Part shown: piece after piece, positions 17,712 to 26,611 of the stretch
Position numbering within the stretch: the first letter of the stretch is position 1
Layout of the letters: each line of letters begins with the position of its first letter
NCBI RefSeq assembly: GCF_013618635.1
Contig: NZ_JABLSJ010000003.1
Span: forward strand, 362,835-426,834
DNA: 64,000 nucleotides
Direction: 5' to 3'
Source of the DNA: Thalassobacillus sp. CUG 92003
Lineage (GTDB): Bacteria; Bacillota; Bacilli; Bacillales; Halobacillaceae
Program-made: the position numbers and the translations under genes
The notes under the pieces: model-generated
Databases searched by the model: none
What the model was told of the DNA's origin: nothing
What the model saw: the letters and a program-made list of their open reading frames with translations, nothing else

Positions 17712-19154
17712 CTAATTCATTTCTTTATTTATACTACTATCTAAGGGAAACTTTCTCTTTAACTCACTCCTGTCTTCTTCATCTTCTATAATCTTCAACA
17801 TGCCGTTAACTAACTTATCATATCGCTCCTGATACCCTGTAGTCTTCGCAATTCCGAAAAGAGTATAATATAGCTTTTCCCGATCTAAGCTATGAATGAA
17901 ATGCACCTCTAGGGATCTAGTCGTATATTCAGCGAATTCCCAAATAGCTTCTTGCTCATCCATTTCATCTACCAAGGCTATGGCATAAAGAACTTTTAAT
18001 ATTTCAACAGTAAGAATCACATCTGTTCTTGCATAGTGTCTTATAGAGGCTAAGCCAATGTATATGTAGTCTCTAAACACGAGATTTTGAATCATTAGCC
18101 GTAAATCGCCTTTATCATCAGCCAGGTACGGAGTAAACATTGCCATTTTTGAAATATCGATCAACAAATCCCCAATTTGGTAGACTGTCCTTGTGGCAGT
18201 CTTAGGGTCATTATTTCCTATAGTACGTAAAGCTATTTCTACTAACTTACTTAAGCTATATTCAATATCTTGCACTTCATTTTGGCTTTTTCCTATTTCA
18301 ACCATTTTATAGTATTTAGACTCATCGATAGAGTTATTTTCGTTTTTCCAATATGTGAATAATGGAGTGGATTGAAACGCATAACTACCTACCTTGTATT
18401 CTAATTTGAGCACTATATTGTCTTTCTCGGCTTCCTTAATGAGTGCAACAAAATTAATTGTCTGAATATACCCTGAATTCTTCACCTTGATGAAATGGCT
18501 TTGATGATCAGAAGTGGGAATTTGATGCTTGATAGACTCTGTATTTTCCACTCGATGGTTATCCATTTCTTCTACTAATAAATTTTTGGCGATAATAGCA
18601 GACTCTTCTTTCATATCTTCTGTCATATTGGTTACTTGCAGCCAAGTCACTATATGATTAATAAAAATAATAAACGTAGCAATGGTTGTCATCGTAAGTC
18701 CCGTTGCAATAATCGGAATAAAGAAAAAGCTAGTTTCTTTATTAACAAATAATAAACATAGAAGTACATAGTGGAAACTTCCAATAAAAATCCCTAAAGT
18801 CCTCTGAGTCACTGAATTCATCATGAAATTTTTTAAAATCCGAGGCGAAAACTGAACAGAGAATGTGGTCAAAGCAGAAAGTACGCCGTAAAATGTGAAG
18901 GTTGTCAATGACAGTATACCTGCCGTCAATGTACTGAGAATTGTTTGTGTCAATTGATAGGATATAGTTATAGCTGAAGATAAATTTTCCCCCACGTCCA
19001 TTTGAAGATCTGCAATAACGGCGAAGAGAAAAAGTAAAATCGCAATACCTGTATAAATGATTGGTGTAACCCAAAGGTTAGCGTAAAAATTTAATTTTTT
19101 CTCCCACGGTGTTTTTTTCTTATGTTCTTTTAACTTGTGATATATTTTCAACAT
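17712..19154 (-). CDS. DUF2254-family membrane protein
   Basis: A 480-residue protein. Four hydrophobic helices lie in the first third (WVTPIIYTGIAILLFLFAV, LTQTILSTLTAGILSLTTF, TLGIFIGSFHYVLLCLLFV, FFIPIIATGLTMTTIATFI), with a large cytoplasmic C-terminal domain. The pattern LTTFTFYGVLSALTTFSVQFSPRIL is characteristic of DUF2254. Function is unknown. It stands alone, with no close neighbour on its strand. Confidence 0.8.
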   Translation of the reverse strand: MLKIYHKLKEHKKKTPWEKKLNFYANLWVTPIIYTGIAILLFLFAVIADLQMDVGENLSSAITISYQLTQTILSTLTAGILSLTTFTFYGVLSALTTFSVQFSPRILKNFMMNSVTQRTLGIFIGSFHYVLLCLLFVNKETSFFFIPIIATGLTMTTIATFIIFINHIVTWLQVTNMTEDMKEESAIIAKNLLVEEMDNHRVENTESIKHQIPTSDHQSHFIKVKNSGYIQTINFVALIKEAEKDNIVLKLEYKVGSYAFQSTPLFTYWKNENNSIDESKYYKMVEIGKSQNEVQDIEYSLSKLVEIALRTIGNNDPKTATRTVYQIGDLLIDISKMAMFTPYLADDKGDLRLMIQNLVFRDYIYIGLASIRHYARTDVILTVEILKVLYAIALVDEMDEQEAIWEFAEYTTRSLEVHFIHSLDREKLYYTLFGIAKTTGYQERYDKLVNGMLKIIEDEEDRSELKRKFPLDSSINKEMN

Positions 19155-19667
19155 ATTACATCACCTAAGTTCCTGAAAATATTATCTTTCAATAATAACA
19201 TCTTTATGTTCAGGGTCTCTCATAATCAGTCTTTTTCTTTATGTAGTAGTACTTCACCTTATTATCCTGTCTTAAACTTATAGAATAGTTACGCAACCAA
19301 CACAGAAGGTCTTCTATTACCTACATTTTTTGAATACCCTAAAAACAATTATACTGCTCCCCCTCACTTCATAAATAACAATAAGCCTCTCAACAATTAA
19401 TAGACTGTTAAGAAACTGAATTTCTAATCATATATTAGTTTTTCTATTCGCAAAAAACATGATAACTAAGGAGGATTTGGCGTTATAAATCATGCTGCTT
19501 ATCCCTGAATTAAAAACACTTCGAGGTAAGAGTTAAAAACCTATCGGTGAGCCCACTTTACAATATTAGCTTAAGGTCAAATAAGCAATAACTATTACAT
19601 CCCCAATTAAAGTTACTTGAAGTTGATTGACCCCCTATTAACGCCTAACAATTCGGGATGTTTATTC
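19155..19667. other. Intergenic region without recognisable gene
   Basis: About 510 AT-rich bases between the DUF2254 gene and the rpoN remnant. I see no open reading frame with a ribosome binding site and no strong hairpin. It may contain sequence too decayed to recognise. Confidence 0.3.
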
Positions 19668-19960
19668 CAGTACAGGCTGTAAGATAATTGGCAATGAGTC
19701 AAGTCAGTTTATTATCCTCCGAAAAGTTCGCTTTGCCTGAAGTAGTAGAGATTCTTTTAAAGAGCACACCAATTCCAGGAGGGTCGAGTTGTTGTAAATG
19801 GATGAGGCAGCGTTCAGCAAAGGCAAGAGAAATGTCGTACTCATCAGCAAGTTAATCAATCGTATTATTTACATATCCATTTTCGTTTATATGTAGAATG
19901 AATCTTTGTATAACCTTTTTTCGTTTTTAGAGATTTTAAATTGATGGATCCTTATACTCA
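19668..19960 (-). pseudogene. Decayed internal fragment of a second rpoN (sigma-54) gene
   Basis: The reverse strand closely matches the middle of the intact rpoN (about 3705-3995). Examples are CTTGCTGATGAGTACGACAT against CTTGCTGAGGAGTACGACAT, ACAACAACTCGACCCTCCTG against ACAACAACTCGACCCGCCTG, and CTACTTCAGGCAAAGCGA against CTGCTTCAGGCAAAGCGA. Stops and small gaps break the frame (for example ATTGATTAA where rpoN has CTTGAGCAA). Neither the start nor the RpoN box is present. It is therefore a dead partial paralogue, not a second sigma factor. Confidence 0.85.
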
Positions 19961-20131
19961 ATTTATCAAAAGAAGCAATGGCCAACTTTCAGTTCTATAT
20001 TGTTCATAAAATTTATCAAGCTACTGAAACGATCACCATACATGGATCTAACTGCCTGCGCTAAAATCCAATTTTTACCACTTGCATCAAAATAAAAGAA
20101 TAATAGATTATAAGTAACTTTGCGCAACATG
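19961..20131 (-). pseudogene. Possible remnant of an unidentified gene
   Basis: On the reverse strand an uninterrupted stretch of about 50 codons reads as plausible protein (FYFDASGKNWILAQAVRSMY then GDRFSSLINFMNNIELKVGH) and runs into the rpoN remnant. There is no start with a ribosome binding site. I do not recognise the family; it may simply be chance. Confidence 0.25.
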
Positions 20132-20162
20132 TAAGCGGTTAAACGAATGATGTAACCGCTTT
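20132..20162. repeat. Inverted repeat upstream of gapN
   Basis: AAGCGGTTA (20133-20141) and TAACCGCTT (20153-20161) form a perfect 9-bp inverted repeat with an 11-base spacer, about 70 bases before the gapN ribosome binding site. It has no T-run on either side, so an operator is as likely as a terminator. Confidence 0.4.
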
Positions 20163-20307
20163 AATAGAGTTTGATGACTTTTCGTTTTTACTTAATAATC
20201 AGAATAATCAAATATATTAGGAGGATTGATTAGTCATCAGTATTGCCATCAAAAATGAAAAGAAAGTCTATTCTGTTTCTGGAAACGAAGTTTTTGGCTC
20301 TCTTCCC

Positions 20308-21627
20308 TTGATGTCACAAGAGGAAGTAGGCGATAAAATACATCAGGCAAGTGCCGCCCAAGGAAGTTGGGGCTCAACAGAGGTATATAAGCGGGCAGAA
20401 ATTTTACACGAATGGGCCGAGCAATTAGTAAAAAAACAAGACCAAATTGGTGAGGTTATTTCTAAAGAAGTCGGTAAAAACCTGGCTTCCGCTGTCAAAG
20501 AAGTGGTACGGACGGCAGATCTCATCCGTTACACCGCTGAGGAAGGCTGCCGCATCCACGGTGAACTGTTAAAAGGGGATTCGTCCAAAGGCGGATCATC
20601 AAACAAAATGGCCATGGTAGAGCAGGAGCCGCTCGGTGTTGTCCTCGCCATTTCTCCATTCAACTATCCAGTTAACTTAGCAGCCTCCAAAATTGCGCCC
20701 GCCCTCATCTCAGGCAACGCCGTTGTTTTCAAACCAGCTTCACAAGGAGCTTTGAGCGGGAAGCTGATGATCGAAGCGCTGTTAGAAACAGATCTGCCTT
20801 CTGATACCATTCAATTTGTTTCCGGGAAAGGGTCAGAAATTGGTGATTTCCTCGTTACCCACCCGAACATTGATATGATTACATTTACAGGCAGTACAGA
20901 AACAGGACAAGCCATCTCCCAAAAGGCAAAAATGATCCCTGTTGTGTTAGAACTCGGGGGTAAGGATCCAGCGATTGTCCTGGAGGATGCCGACCTTGAT
21001 CTGGCAGCTGAACACATCGTGAGTGGGGCCTACTCTTATTCGGGCCAACGTTGTACGGCAATTAAGCGCGTTCTAGCATCCGACACGATTGCTCATGATC
21101 TATCAGAGAAAATTAAGCAGAAGGTTGAAAATCTCTCCGTCGGAACCCCTGAAGATAATGCCACAGTGACGCCATTGATCAATAATGAGGCAGCTGACTT
21201 TGTGCAAGATTTGATTGATGATGCCTTAAGCAAAGGAGCAGAGCTCGTTACGGGCAATAGACGTGAAGATCATTTAGTTTATCCAACCTTACTCGATCAC
21301 GTAAATTCAGATATGAAGGTCGCGTGGGAAGAACCTTTTGGGCCCGTCCTGCCGATTATTCGGATTAACGAAACGGAAGACTTCGTTTCGCTTTCCAACC
21401 AATCACAATACGGTCTGCAAGCAAGTATTTTTACAAAAGACGTTCAGAAAGCCAGGGACATCGCTACCAAACTGGACGTCGGTTCCGTGCAAATGAACGC
21501 AAAAACAGAACGCGGCCCTGACCATTTCCCATTCATCGGGGCTAAAAACTCCGGACTCGGGTCCCAAGGGATACGCCGCAGTATTGAATCCATGACGCGC
21601 GACAAATTATTCATTTTGAATCTATAA
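20308..21627 (+). CDS. gapN: NADP-dependent non-phosphorylating glyceraldehyde-3-phosphate dehydrogenase, start region damaged
   Basis: An aldehyde dehydrogenase of the GapN type, which makes NADPH while converting glyceraldehyde-3-phosphate directly to 3-phosphoglycerate. Signatures are AISPFNYPVNLAASKIAPAL, FTGSTETGQAI, LELGGKDPAIVLEDADL (general base), YSGQRCTAIKRVL (catalytic cysteine) and WEEPFGPVLPIIR. The usual protein is about 475 residues; this frame gives 439 from the first ordinary start. Coding sequence clearly continues upstream (KVYSVSGNEVFGSLP), and a good AGGAGG lies at 20219-20224. The codon at the right distance is GTC (20233), followed by ATC (20236), with no ATG, GTG or TTG in frame. 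Either a start codon was mutated, a rare ATC/ATT start is used, or a base is missing. A terminator follows at once. Confidence 0.8.
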   Translation: MMSQEEVGDKIHQASAAQGSWGSTEVYKRAEILHEWAEQLVKKQDQIGEVISKEVGKNLASAVKEVVRTADLIRYTAEEGCRIHGELLKGDSSKGGSSNKMAMVEQEPLGVVLAISPFNYPVNLAASKIAPALISGNAVVFKPASQGALSGKLMIEALLETDLPSDTIQFVSGKGSEIGDFLVTHPNIDMITFTGSTETGQAISQKAKMIPVVLELGGKDPAIVLEDADLDLAAEHIVSGAYSYSGQRCTAIKRVLASDTIAHDLSEKIKQKVENLSVGTPEDNATVTPLINNEAADFVQDLIDDALSKGAELVTGNRREDHLVYPTLLDHVNSDMKVAWEEPFGPVLPIIRINETEDFVSLSNQSQYGLQASIFTKDVQKARDIATKLDVGSVQMNAKTERGPDHFPFIGAKNSGLGSQGIRRSIESMTRDKLFILNL

Positions 21628-21642
21628 CGCCAGCACTTAAGG

Positions 21643-21682
21643 GTTCCTGATCAAGCAAAGTAATGCTTATCGGGAACTTTTT
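21643..21682 (+). terminator. Rho-independent terminator of gapN
   Basis: GTTCCTGAT-AAGCA pairs with TGCTT-ATCGGGAAC with one bulged base, followed by TTTTT. It lies 16 bases after the gapN stop codon. Confidence 0.75.
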
Positions 21683-21689
21683 CCTGAGC

Positions 21690-21732
21690 AAAAAGCCTGA
21701 GTCCCGCTACTCTCACGTAGTGGAACTCAGGC
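21690..21732 (-). terminator. Rho-independent terminator of the ABC-2 exporter operon
   Basis: GCCTGAGTTCCACTAC pairs with the complementary arm at 21695-21710 with small mismatches. On the reverse strand the stem is followed by TTTTTG. It lies 22 bases after the stop of the leftward ABC-2 permease gene. Confidence 0.75.
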
Positions 21733-21753
21733 AATCCTCTAGTATTATGGTAA

Positions 21754-22584
21754 CTAAGCATTTGCTCTTCTGAAACTTAAGGTTGCAAGCAGAACGAGTA
21801 AAACCGCAAAGCCAAGAATAAATAAGATCTCTTCAAATACGGACACTTGTCTTCCAAAGACCATTAGATCTAGCCCCATGGCTTCACGTACTACCGGAGA
21901 AACGCCCTCAAGATCAATCATGATTTTCTTCATAACGTCAACGCCATACGTAATGGGGTTGATTTTGACGATGAAGTCCATCCAGGCAGGCATGTTGTTA
22001 ACCGGAAACAAAGCACCCGATAGGAAGATCATTGGCATGACGAGAATTTGCACGGTCATTTGAAAGCCTTGAGTCGACCGGATGAAACTAGCAAATAAAA
22101 GCCCCAATCCGGACAAAGCACTACCAAGCAAAAACATAAAAGGAATCACTTGAAGGAGCGCCATATAATCATAAGACAATCCAATTAACGGAATGAGAAT
22201 AAATAGGATAATACCTTGGATGGTCGCAACGGTTGCTGCTCCCAGCATTTTCCCCACTGCAATGCTCACCCGCGAAATCGGGGATACGAGAATTTCTTTC
22301 ATATATCCGAAATCCTTATCCTCAATGATGGATAAGGCGGAAAAGATCGAGGTCATCAGTAACGTCATCGCTACAATTCCTGGGAAAACGAACTCGACAT
22401 AGTTGAACTCAGCTCCCCCTGCTGCTCCCATACTTCCCGTCATCATATTTTCCATCGTGCCACTCATGCCGCCACCGAATATTAACAAAAATAGAATAGG
22501 CATCGTAAATGAGCCAAACAATCTAGCCTTGTCTCGAAAAAACTTCGTTAGATCTCTTTGCCAAATAGCTAAAATTCCTTCCAT
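21754..22584 (-). CDS. ABC-2 type transporter permease (DrrB-like)
   Basis: A 276-residue membrane protein with about six transmembrane helices and the ABC-2 pattern. It has an N-terminal cytoplasmic segment (WQRDLTKFFRDKARLFG), a first helix, an extracellular loop, then helices containing KEILVSPISRVSIAVGKMLG and LSGALFPVNNMPAWM. This arrangement is typical of DrrB-type exporters for drugs or lipids. It follows the ATPase gene by 24 bases, so the two form one export system with unknown substrate. Confidence 0.88.
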   Translation of the reverse strand: MEGILAIWQRDLTKFFRDKARLFGSFTMPILFLLIFGGGMSGTMENMMTGSMGAAGGAEFNYVEFVFPGIVAMTLLMTSIFSALSIIEDKDFGYMKEILVSPISRVSIAVGKMLGAATVATIQGIILFILIPLIGLSYDYMALLQVIPFMFLLGSALSGLGLLFASFIRSTQGFQMTVQILVMPMIFLSGALFPVNNMPAWMDFIVKINPITYGVDVMKKIMIDLEGVSPVVREAMGLDLMVFGRQVSVFEEILFILGFAVLLVLLATLSFRRANA

Positions 22585-22608
22585 TAAAAGCGCCTCCTCT
22601 CGACCTGA

Positions 22609-23544
22609 TTAGCTTTCATCGGATTCACCAATTTTTCTGCCCGTAAAGGCTAAAAATACATCATTAAGCGTCGGTTTGCGTATGTTTAATTTCGTAATAG
22701 GGATATTCAACGTTTTTATAATGGAAGAAATAAAAACATCACTGCTCGAAACCTTCAAATGGATGGTGTCATCTTTAAGCGACACTTCGGCACCATCAAT
22801 TTTGTCATGTATTTCTTCTAATGCTTTCTGATTATCTTCTGTAGAGAGTTCAATGATATCGCCGCCAAGTTGACCTTTTAAAGCGGAAGGCGAGTCGATC
22901 GCAATAATTTCCCCTTGATCCATAATTGCAACGCGATCACTGATTTCCGCTTCATCTAAATAATGCGTCGTCAAAAACATCGTAATGCCTTCTTTTTCTT
23001 TCAGCTTCAAAATATATTCCCATAAGTGCGCACGCGTTTGCGGATCGAGACCGACTGTTGGCTCATCAAGAAACAGTACCTTAGGATAGTGAAGCAGTCC
23101 CCGGGCGATCTCCAGACGCCGCTTCATCCCGCCAGAGAAAGTCTCCACACGGTCTTTTCGCTGCCCGACTAAATCAACAATTTCCAGCACCTCTTGAATG
23201 CGCTGTTCCCGTTTATCCTTCGGTACTTGATAGAATCGACAATGCAGCATGAGATTTTCATTGGCAGTCAGTTTTTCATCTAACGTATTTTCCTGAAAAA
23301 TAATGCCGATACTTTCCCGCACCTTGTTCTTTTGCTTTTTCACATCAAATCCATTAATCATAATGGAGCCCTCACTCGGGGCCAACATGGTACAAATCAT
23401 GTTGATCGTGGTACTTTTCCCTGCTCCATTGGGACCGAGGAATCCAAAGATCTCCCCTTCTTCCACTTCGAAATTGATGCTCTTCACAGCATCGAGTTTT
23501 TTATAGGTTTTTCTTAAATCATGTACTGAGATGACTGGCGCCAC
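22609..23544 (-). CDS. ABC transporter ATP-binding protein (DrrA-like)
   Basis: A 311-residue ATPase. Walker A is GPNGAGKST (about residues 38-46), the Q-loop lies in IIFQENTLDEKLT, the signature is TFSGGMKRRLEIARGL, Walker B is VLFLDEPTVGLDP and the H-loop is FLTTHYLDEAE. The C-terminal extension after residue 230 ending with PTLNDVFLAFTGRKIGE is characteristic of the DrrA (daunorubicin resistance) group. It is first gene of a two-gene operon with the ABC-2 permease. Likely job: export of a hydrophobic compound or toxin; the substrate cannot be deduced. Confidence 0.9.
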   Translation of the reverse strand: MAPVISVHDLRKTYKKLDAVKSINFEVEEGEIFGFLGPNGAGKSTTINMICTMLAPSEGSIMINGFDVKKQKNKVRESIGIIFQENTLDEKLTANENLMLHCRFYQVPKDKREQRIQEVLEIVDLVGQRKDRVETFSGGMKRRLEIARGLLHYPKVLFLDEPTVGLDPQTRAHLWEYILKLKEKEGITMFLTTHYLDEAEISDRVAIMDQGEIIAIDSPSALKGQLGGDIIELSTEDNQKALEEIHDKIDGAEVSLKDDTIHLKVSSSDVFISSIIKTLNIPITKLNIRKPTLNDVFLAFTGRKIGESDES

Positions 23545-23763
23545 AACTATACTCCCCCTCGTTGAATCGTTCTGTTATCCTAAGCTCTACTTCTTCAATC
23601 CAACCTGGTATGTAGCATACAATTCTTTTCCAGGCAGGAACATGAATCATACGCAACAGTGACATTATACCTCTTTCTGTAGTCCGTATGTAAATAGTTT
23701 AGTTGTATAGAAGATCGATATCCAGTCGGAAGTCCTGTGCGTTTTTATTCAGTTATACACTTA

Positions 23764-23818
23764 AGTAGAAAGAACCCCATGGTAACGTTAACTCAGGTAA
23801 CCCGGGGTTCTTTCTACT
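23764..23818 (-). terminator. Terminator of the sulfotransferase gene
   Basis: A perfect 15-bp inverted repeat (AGTAGAAAGAACCCC with GGGGTTCTTTCTACT) around a 25-base loop, between the sulfotransferase stop and the DrrA-like gene. The 320-base gap around it holds no other feature that I can see. A degenerate copy of the same element occurs at about 31325-31380. Confidence 0.65.
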
Positions 23819-23865
23819 TTATGTAGATTATCACACTGTCAACCTTCATCGATTCCGTCTATTGA

Positions 23866-24927
23866 TCAGACATAATTAAGCAATTTCAGCGCAGGCTCAC
23901 TCGCCTTTTCGAGCTGCTTTCGCTTGTCTGCAGGTAAATCGGACCATGTATCAGGCTTCGGCCGGATAATAGCGGCGCTCTGCTCTACCCACGCTTTGTC
24001 CTGCTCCGGTGTAGTTGATTCCGGCTGTATAAATTGAATGACACGATTTAGTTGATCCTCCGGCGCTTCCATAAGCGTCTCATACCGAAGATTAAGCACT
24101 TGCTCTGAAGGTAGTTTGGAAAGGTGCTCAGCAGCTGACACCAGAGATGAAGATAAGTTTTCACCCAATTCCTCGTATGGTACTTCAAACTGTTTCAATT
24201 TCTCTACAGTAAAGTAATCCGGGTGTAACCATTTGTACTCGCCAAGTCGGGAAATATCAGTAGTCGGATTCGATGGGTCCTCTCCGGTTGTTTCCTTCGC
24301 CTCCTTCAATGCTGTGCCTAATTTATAAGGCTGAAATCGATTGAACGCCATTGCCGTTTCCCTAACATCACGGTATAAGAATATAAACTTAGCATCTGGA
24401 AACATGGTGATCAAACGATCCACGACATCGACCGACATGCCGGACCGTTCAACACAAACATCTTTTTGAAACCGTTGCAGCAGCCAATCGAATAGGCGTT
24501 GGTACTGGTTGTTCAGTTGATCTTCCGGAAATTGGGGAACAACCGACTCCAATTCTTCAAACAATTGATCTGGTTTATCCGTTAAATGCGGAAGCGTCAT
24601 ACCTAGAATACTTGGAATCCCAGTTTCCATATTAAAACGTGAGGTATCAGAGACCTCATATAAAAATTCCTTGATCTGCACCCCTTCTTTAATATAAGGA
24701 GCCAAATTCATGGGCTGTGTTTTTGAAAGAAAGTCCCAAAATTGTTTCCCATCCCATCTTTCCAGTGACAACCCCGGCCAGCTGCTATTTTCTGGTCCGG
24801 AAGGTTGCATGTTGATAGATAATAAGAATTCTGAAAGGCTTAGAAGATTAGGGTGAAGATTAATACAATTGGAAAGTGCCGTTGACCCGCTTCTTCCGGT
24901 TGAAATAATAAAAAATTGATTTGTCAT
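23866..24927 (-). CDS. Sulfotransferase-family protein
   Basis: A 353-residue cytosolic protein. The N-terminal STGRSGSTALSNC (about residues 9-21) is the 5'-phosphosulfate-binding loop of PAPS-dependent sulfotransferases. DAKFIFLYRDVRETAMAF near residue 190 matches the 3'-phosphate-binding strand and helix. The family transfers sulfate from PAPS to a hydroxyl or amine acceptor, which cannot be identified here. It is divergent from a frameshifted TetR-type gene, with two copies of an operator-like motif in the shared promoter region. Confidence 0.8.
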   Translation of the reverse strand: MTNQFFIISTGRSGSTALSNCINLHPNLLSLSEFLLSINMQPSGPENSSWPGLSLERWDGKQFWDFLSKTQPMNLAPYIKEGVQIKEFLYEVSDTSRFNMETGIPSILGMTLPHLTDKPDQLFEELESVVPQFPEDQLNNQYQRLFDWLLQRFQKDVCVERSGMSVDVVDRLITMFPDAKFIFLYRDVRETAMAFNRFQPYKLGTALKEAKETTGEDPSNPTTDISRLGEYKWLHPDYFTVEKLKQFEVPYEELGENLSSSLVSAAEHLSKLPSEQVLNLRYETLMEAPEDQLNRVIQFIQPESTTPEQDKAWVEQSAAIIRPKPDTWSDLPADKRKQLEKASEPALKLLNYV

Positions 24928-25004
24928 GTGACCATCTCCTAAAAATAGAATGCGTAGTCAAAATGATTTACAGGAGCCCAACGAACTAATAATACTGAAC
25001 TCAT

Positions 25005-25098
25005 TGTTGATTAATGGACAATTTATACATTAAAATCGTAGCAACAGATAGCACGCACGTTCAATAATCAATTTTCAGAGTCTGTTGAATAATGAACA
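25005..25098. promoter_or_regulatory. Two operator-like repeats between sulfotransferase and tetR
   Basis: The near-palindrome TGTTGAWTAATGRACA occurs twice, at 25005-25020 and 25083-25098, inside the roughly 230-base divergent promoter region. Two spaced copies between a TetR-type gene and its divergent neighbour are typical of a local repressor's operators. That the nearby TetR binds them is inference. Confidence 0.45.
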
Positions 25099-25158
25099 AA
25101 ATTGAGAAATTGCTGATTAATTTATAAATGAATGAGTCATATTGGAGGGAGCCTATCC

Positions 25159-25753
25159 ATGACAAAAAAAAGAGGACCGGCGTATTCAAAAATCGAGGAA
25201 AGCGATCAAACAGGCATTTACTGAACTCCTCGATAACAAAGGATTTGAGAATATCAGTGTTTATGATATCGCAAACAGGGCAGATATCAATCGCGGGACT
25301 TTCTATTTACATTATCGGGATAAATATGAACTCTATGAAAAATACGTAGACGAGTTATTAACCGATCTTATTTCAACAGTTGAGATGTCGAGTCGGGAAC
25401 GAGAACAAATAAAGAACGGCATAAAAAGGAGGGATAACGATCCCTACGTGCAATTCTTCAAACACTTCCAACGCTATTCTCACTTCTATAAACCCATTTT
25501 CAAGTATAAAGGCGGTAAATATTTTTACATTCAATTTATCGAAGTGTTTAAAAAACATTTTCATGAGGAGGCTAAACATCTAAATGTGAATGATGAAGAA
25601 TTAAAGATGAACAAGGAATTGATTATTTACTCCATCGCTCATGTCCATTTCGGCGTTATCAATTATTGGTTAGATAATGATATGTCCGATTCACCTGAAA
25701 CGATGGGAGAACAATTAAATTCCCTGTTATCTTCCATTAGTTCCAATTTCTAA
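25159..25753 (+). pseudogene. TetR/AcrR-family regulator with a frameshift at an A8 run
   Basis: The ATG at 25159 has a good GGAGGG ribosome binding site. Its frame begins MTKKRG and stops after about 20 codons. If one A is removed from the A8 run at 25164-25171 the frame becomes MTKKEDRRIQKSRKAIKQAF and continues to 25753. That gives about 197 residues with a clear TetR helix-turn-helix (ISVYDIANRADINRGTFYLH) and a helical ligand domain. The frame downstream is completely intact, so the break is recent, a sequencing error, or corrected by slippage on the A run. Its likely target is the divergent sulfotransferase promoter. Confidence 0.8.
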
Positions 25754-25795
25754 AATCTCCGCACAAATAAGCCAACCTCCGATTTAAAAGACCTT

Positions 25796-26599
25796 CTACC
25801 TGCCAAATCGAACATCCGTGATGGAAAAGTAGGGAAAGTGGTTAGCTGTAATATAAGCTAATGGAATGATGACTAGAAGATAGCACAGAAAAATAACATC
25901 AAATTTAGAAAAACCCAACCGATAAAAATACGTTCGGTTTCCGGGGATTGAAAAACGCTTGGCTTCCATCGCTACCGCAATCCGATACGCTCTTCTGATA
26001 CTTTGAGAAAGAAGGGGAATGGAATAGGATTTAAGTTTGTTATAAAACCCTCTTACCCCTTTTTCTCCTTGAACACCGCGTACTTTCAGGGCATAATGCA
26101 ACGTCTGCATCTCTTCAATCATCAACGGAATCAACCGTATGGCGGCCATAAAGCTATAGGCATATTTCGGTTTCAGTTTTAATTGTTGCATTAAGGAATA
26201 AAAGAGAAACACTGGCCTAGTTGTTAGGGCAAAAACAATGCCTAATACGGCAAAGATAATCCCGCGAAAGCCTAAATGTAACCCCCGGAAGAAACTCTCT
26301 TCGGTAATATGGACCAGTCCCCACTCGGCCCACGTGATCTCCCCTTTCCCAAAGAATATCATCGATGTGGACGAGGTAAGAAAAATGAAGAGAAACGGAA
26401 TAGAAATCACCAATAGACGCCTCCATGGGTGACCGGTAAAGAACAAGTAGAGTACGAGCATTCCTATCATATAATTGATAAGGATATTCGTATTATGAAT
26501 CAGCAACAGATGAATGAATATGAGAACCATAACGAGTAATTTCAAGCTCGGATTAATTTTATGGAGCCATGTTTCCTTGTAAGAAAAGTCCATTGGCAT
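25796..26599 (-). CDS. ykoC: ECF transporter transmembrane (T) component, YkoC-like
   Basis: A 267-residue membrane protein with about five or six helices and the ECF T-component signature: a cytoplasmic helix with ALKVRGVQGEKG (the Ala-Arg-Gly motif) and the earlier RLIPLMIEEMQTLHYAL. It couples the ATPase to the substrate-binding S component. It is the last gene of the thiamin salvage operon, 12 bases after the double-ATPase gene. In B. subtilis the ykoFEDC operon imports hydroxymethylpyrimidine-type thiamin precursors. Confidence 0.88.
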   Translation of the reverse strand: MPMDFSYKETWLHKINPSLKLLVMVLIFIHLLLIHNTNILINYMIGMLVLYLFFTGHPWRRLLVISIPFLFIFLTSSTSMIFFGKGEITWAEWGLVHITEESFFRGLHLGFRGIIFAVLGIVFALTTRPVFLFYSLMQQLKLKPKYAYSFMAAIRLIPLMIEEMQTLHYALKVRGVQGEKGVRGFYNKLKSYSIPLLSQSIRRAYRIAVAMEAKRFSIPGNRTYFYRLGFSKFDVIFLCYLLVIIPLAYITANHFPYFSITDVRFGR

Positions 26600-26611
26600 C
26601 GCTGCTCACCC

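Noticed and set aside
24943..25349. 73-residue forward frame starting at 25128
   Set aside because: It starts upstream of the proper tetR ribosome binding site and reads the tetR gene in a wrong frame.
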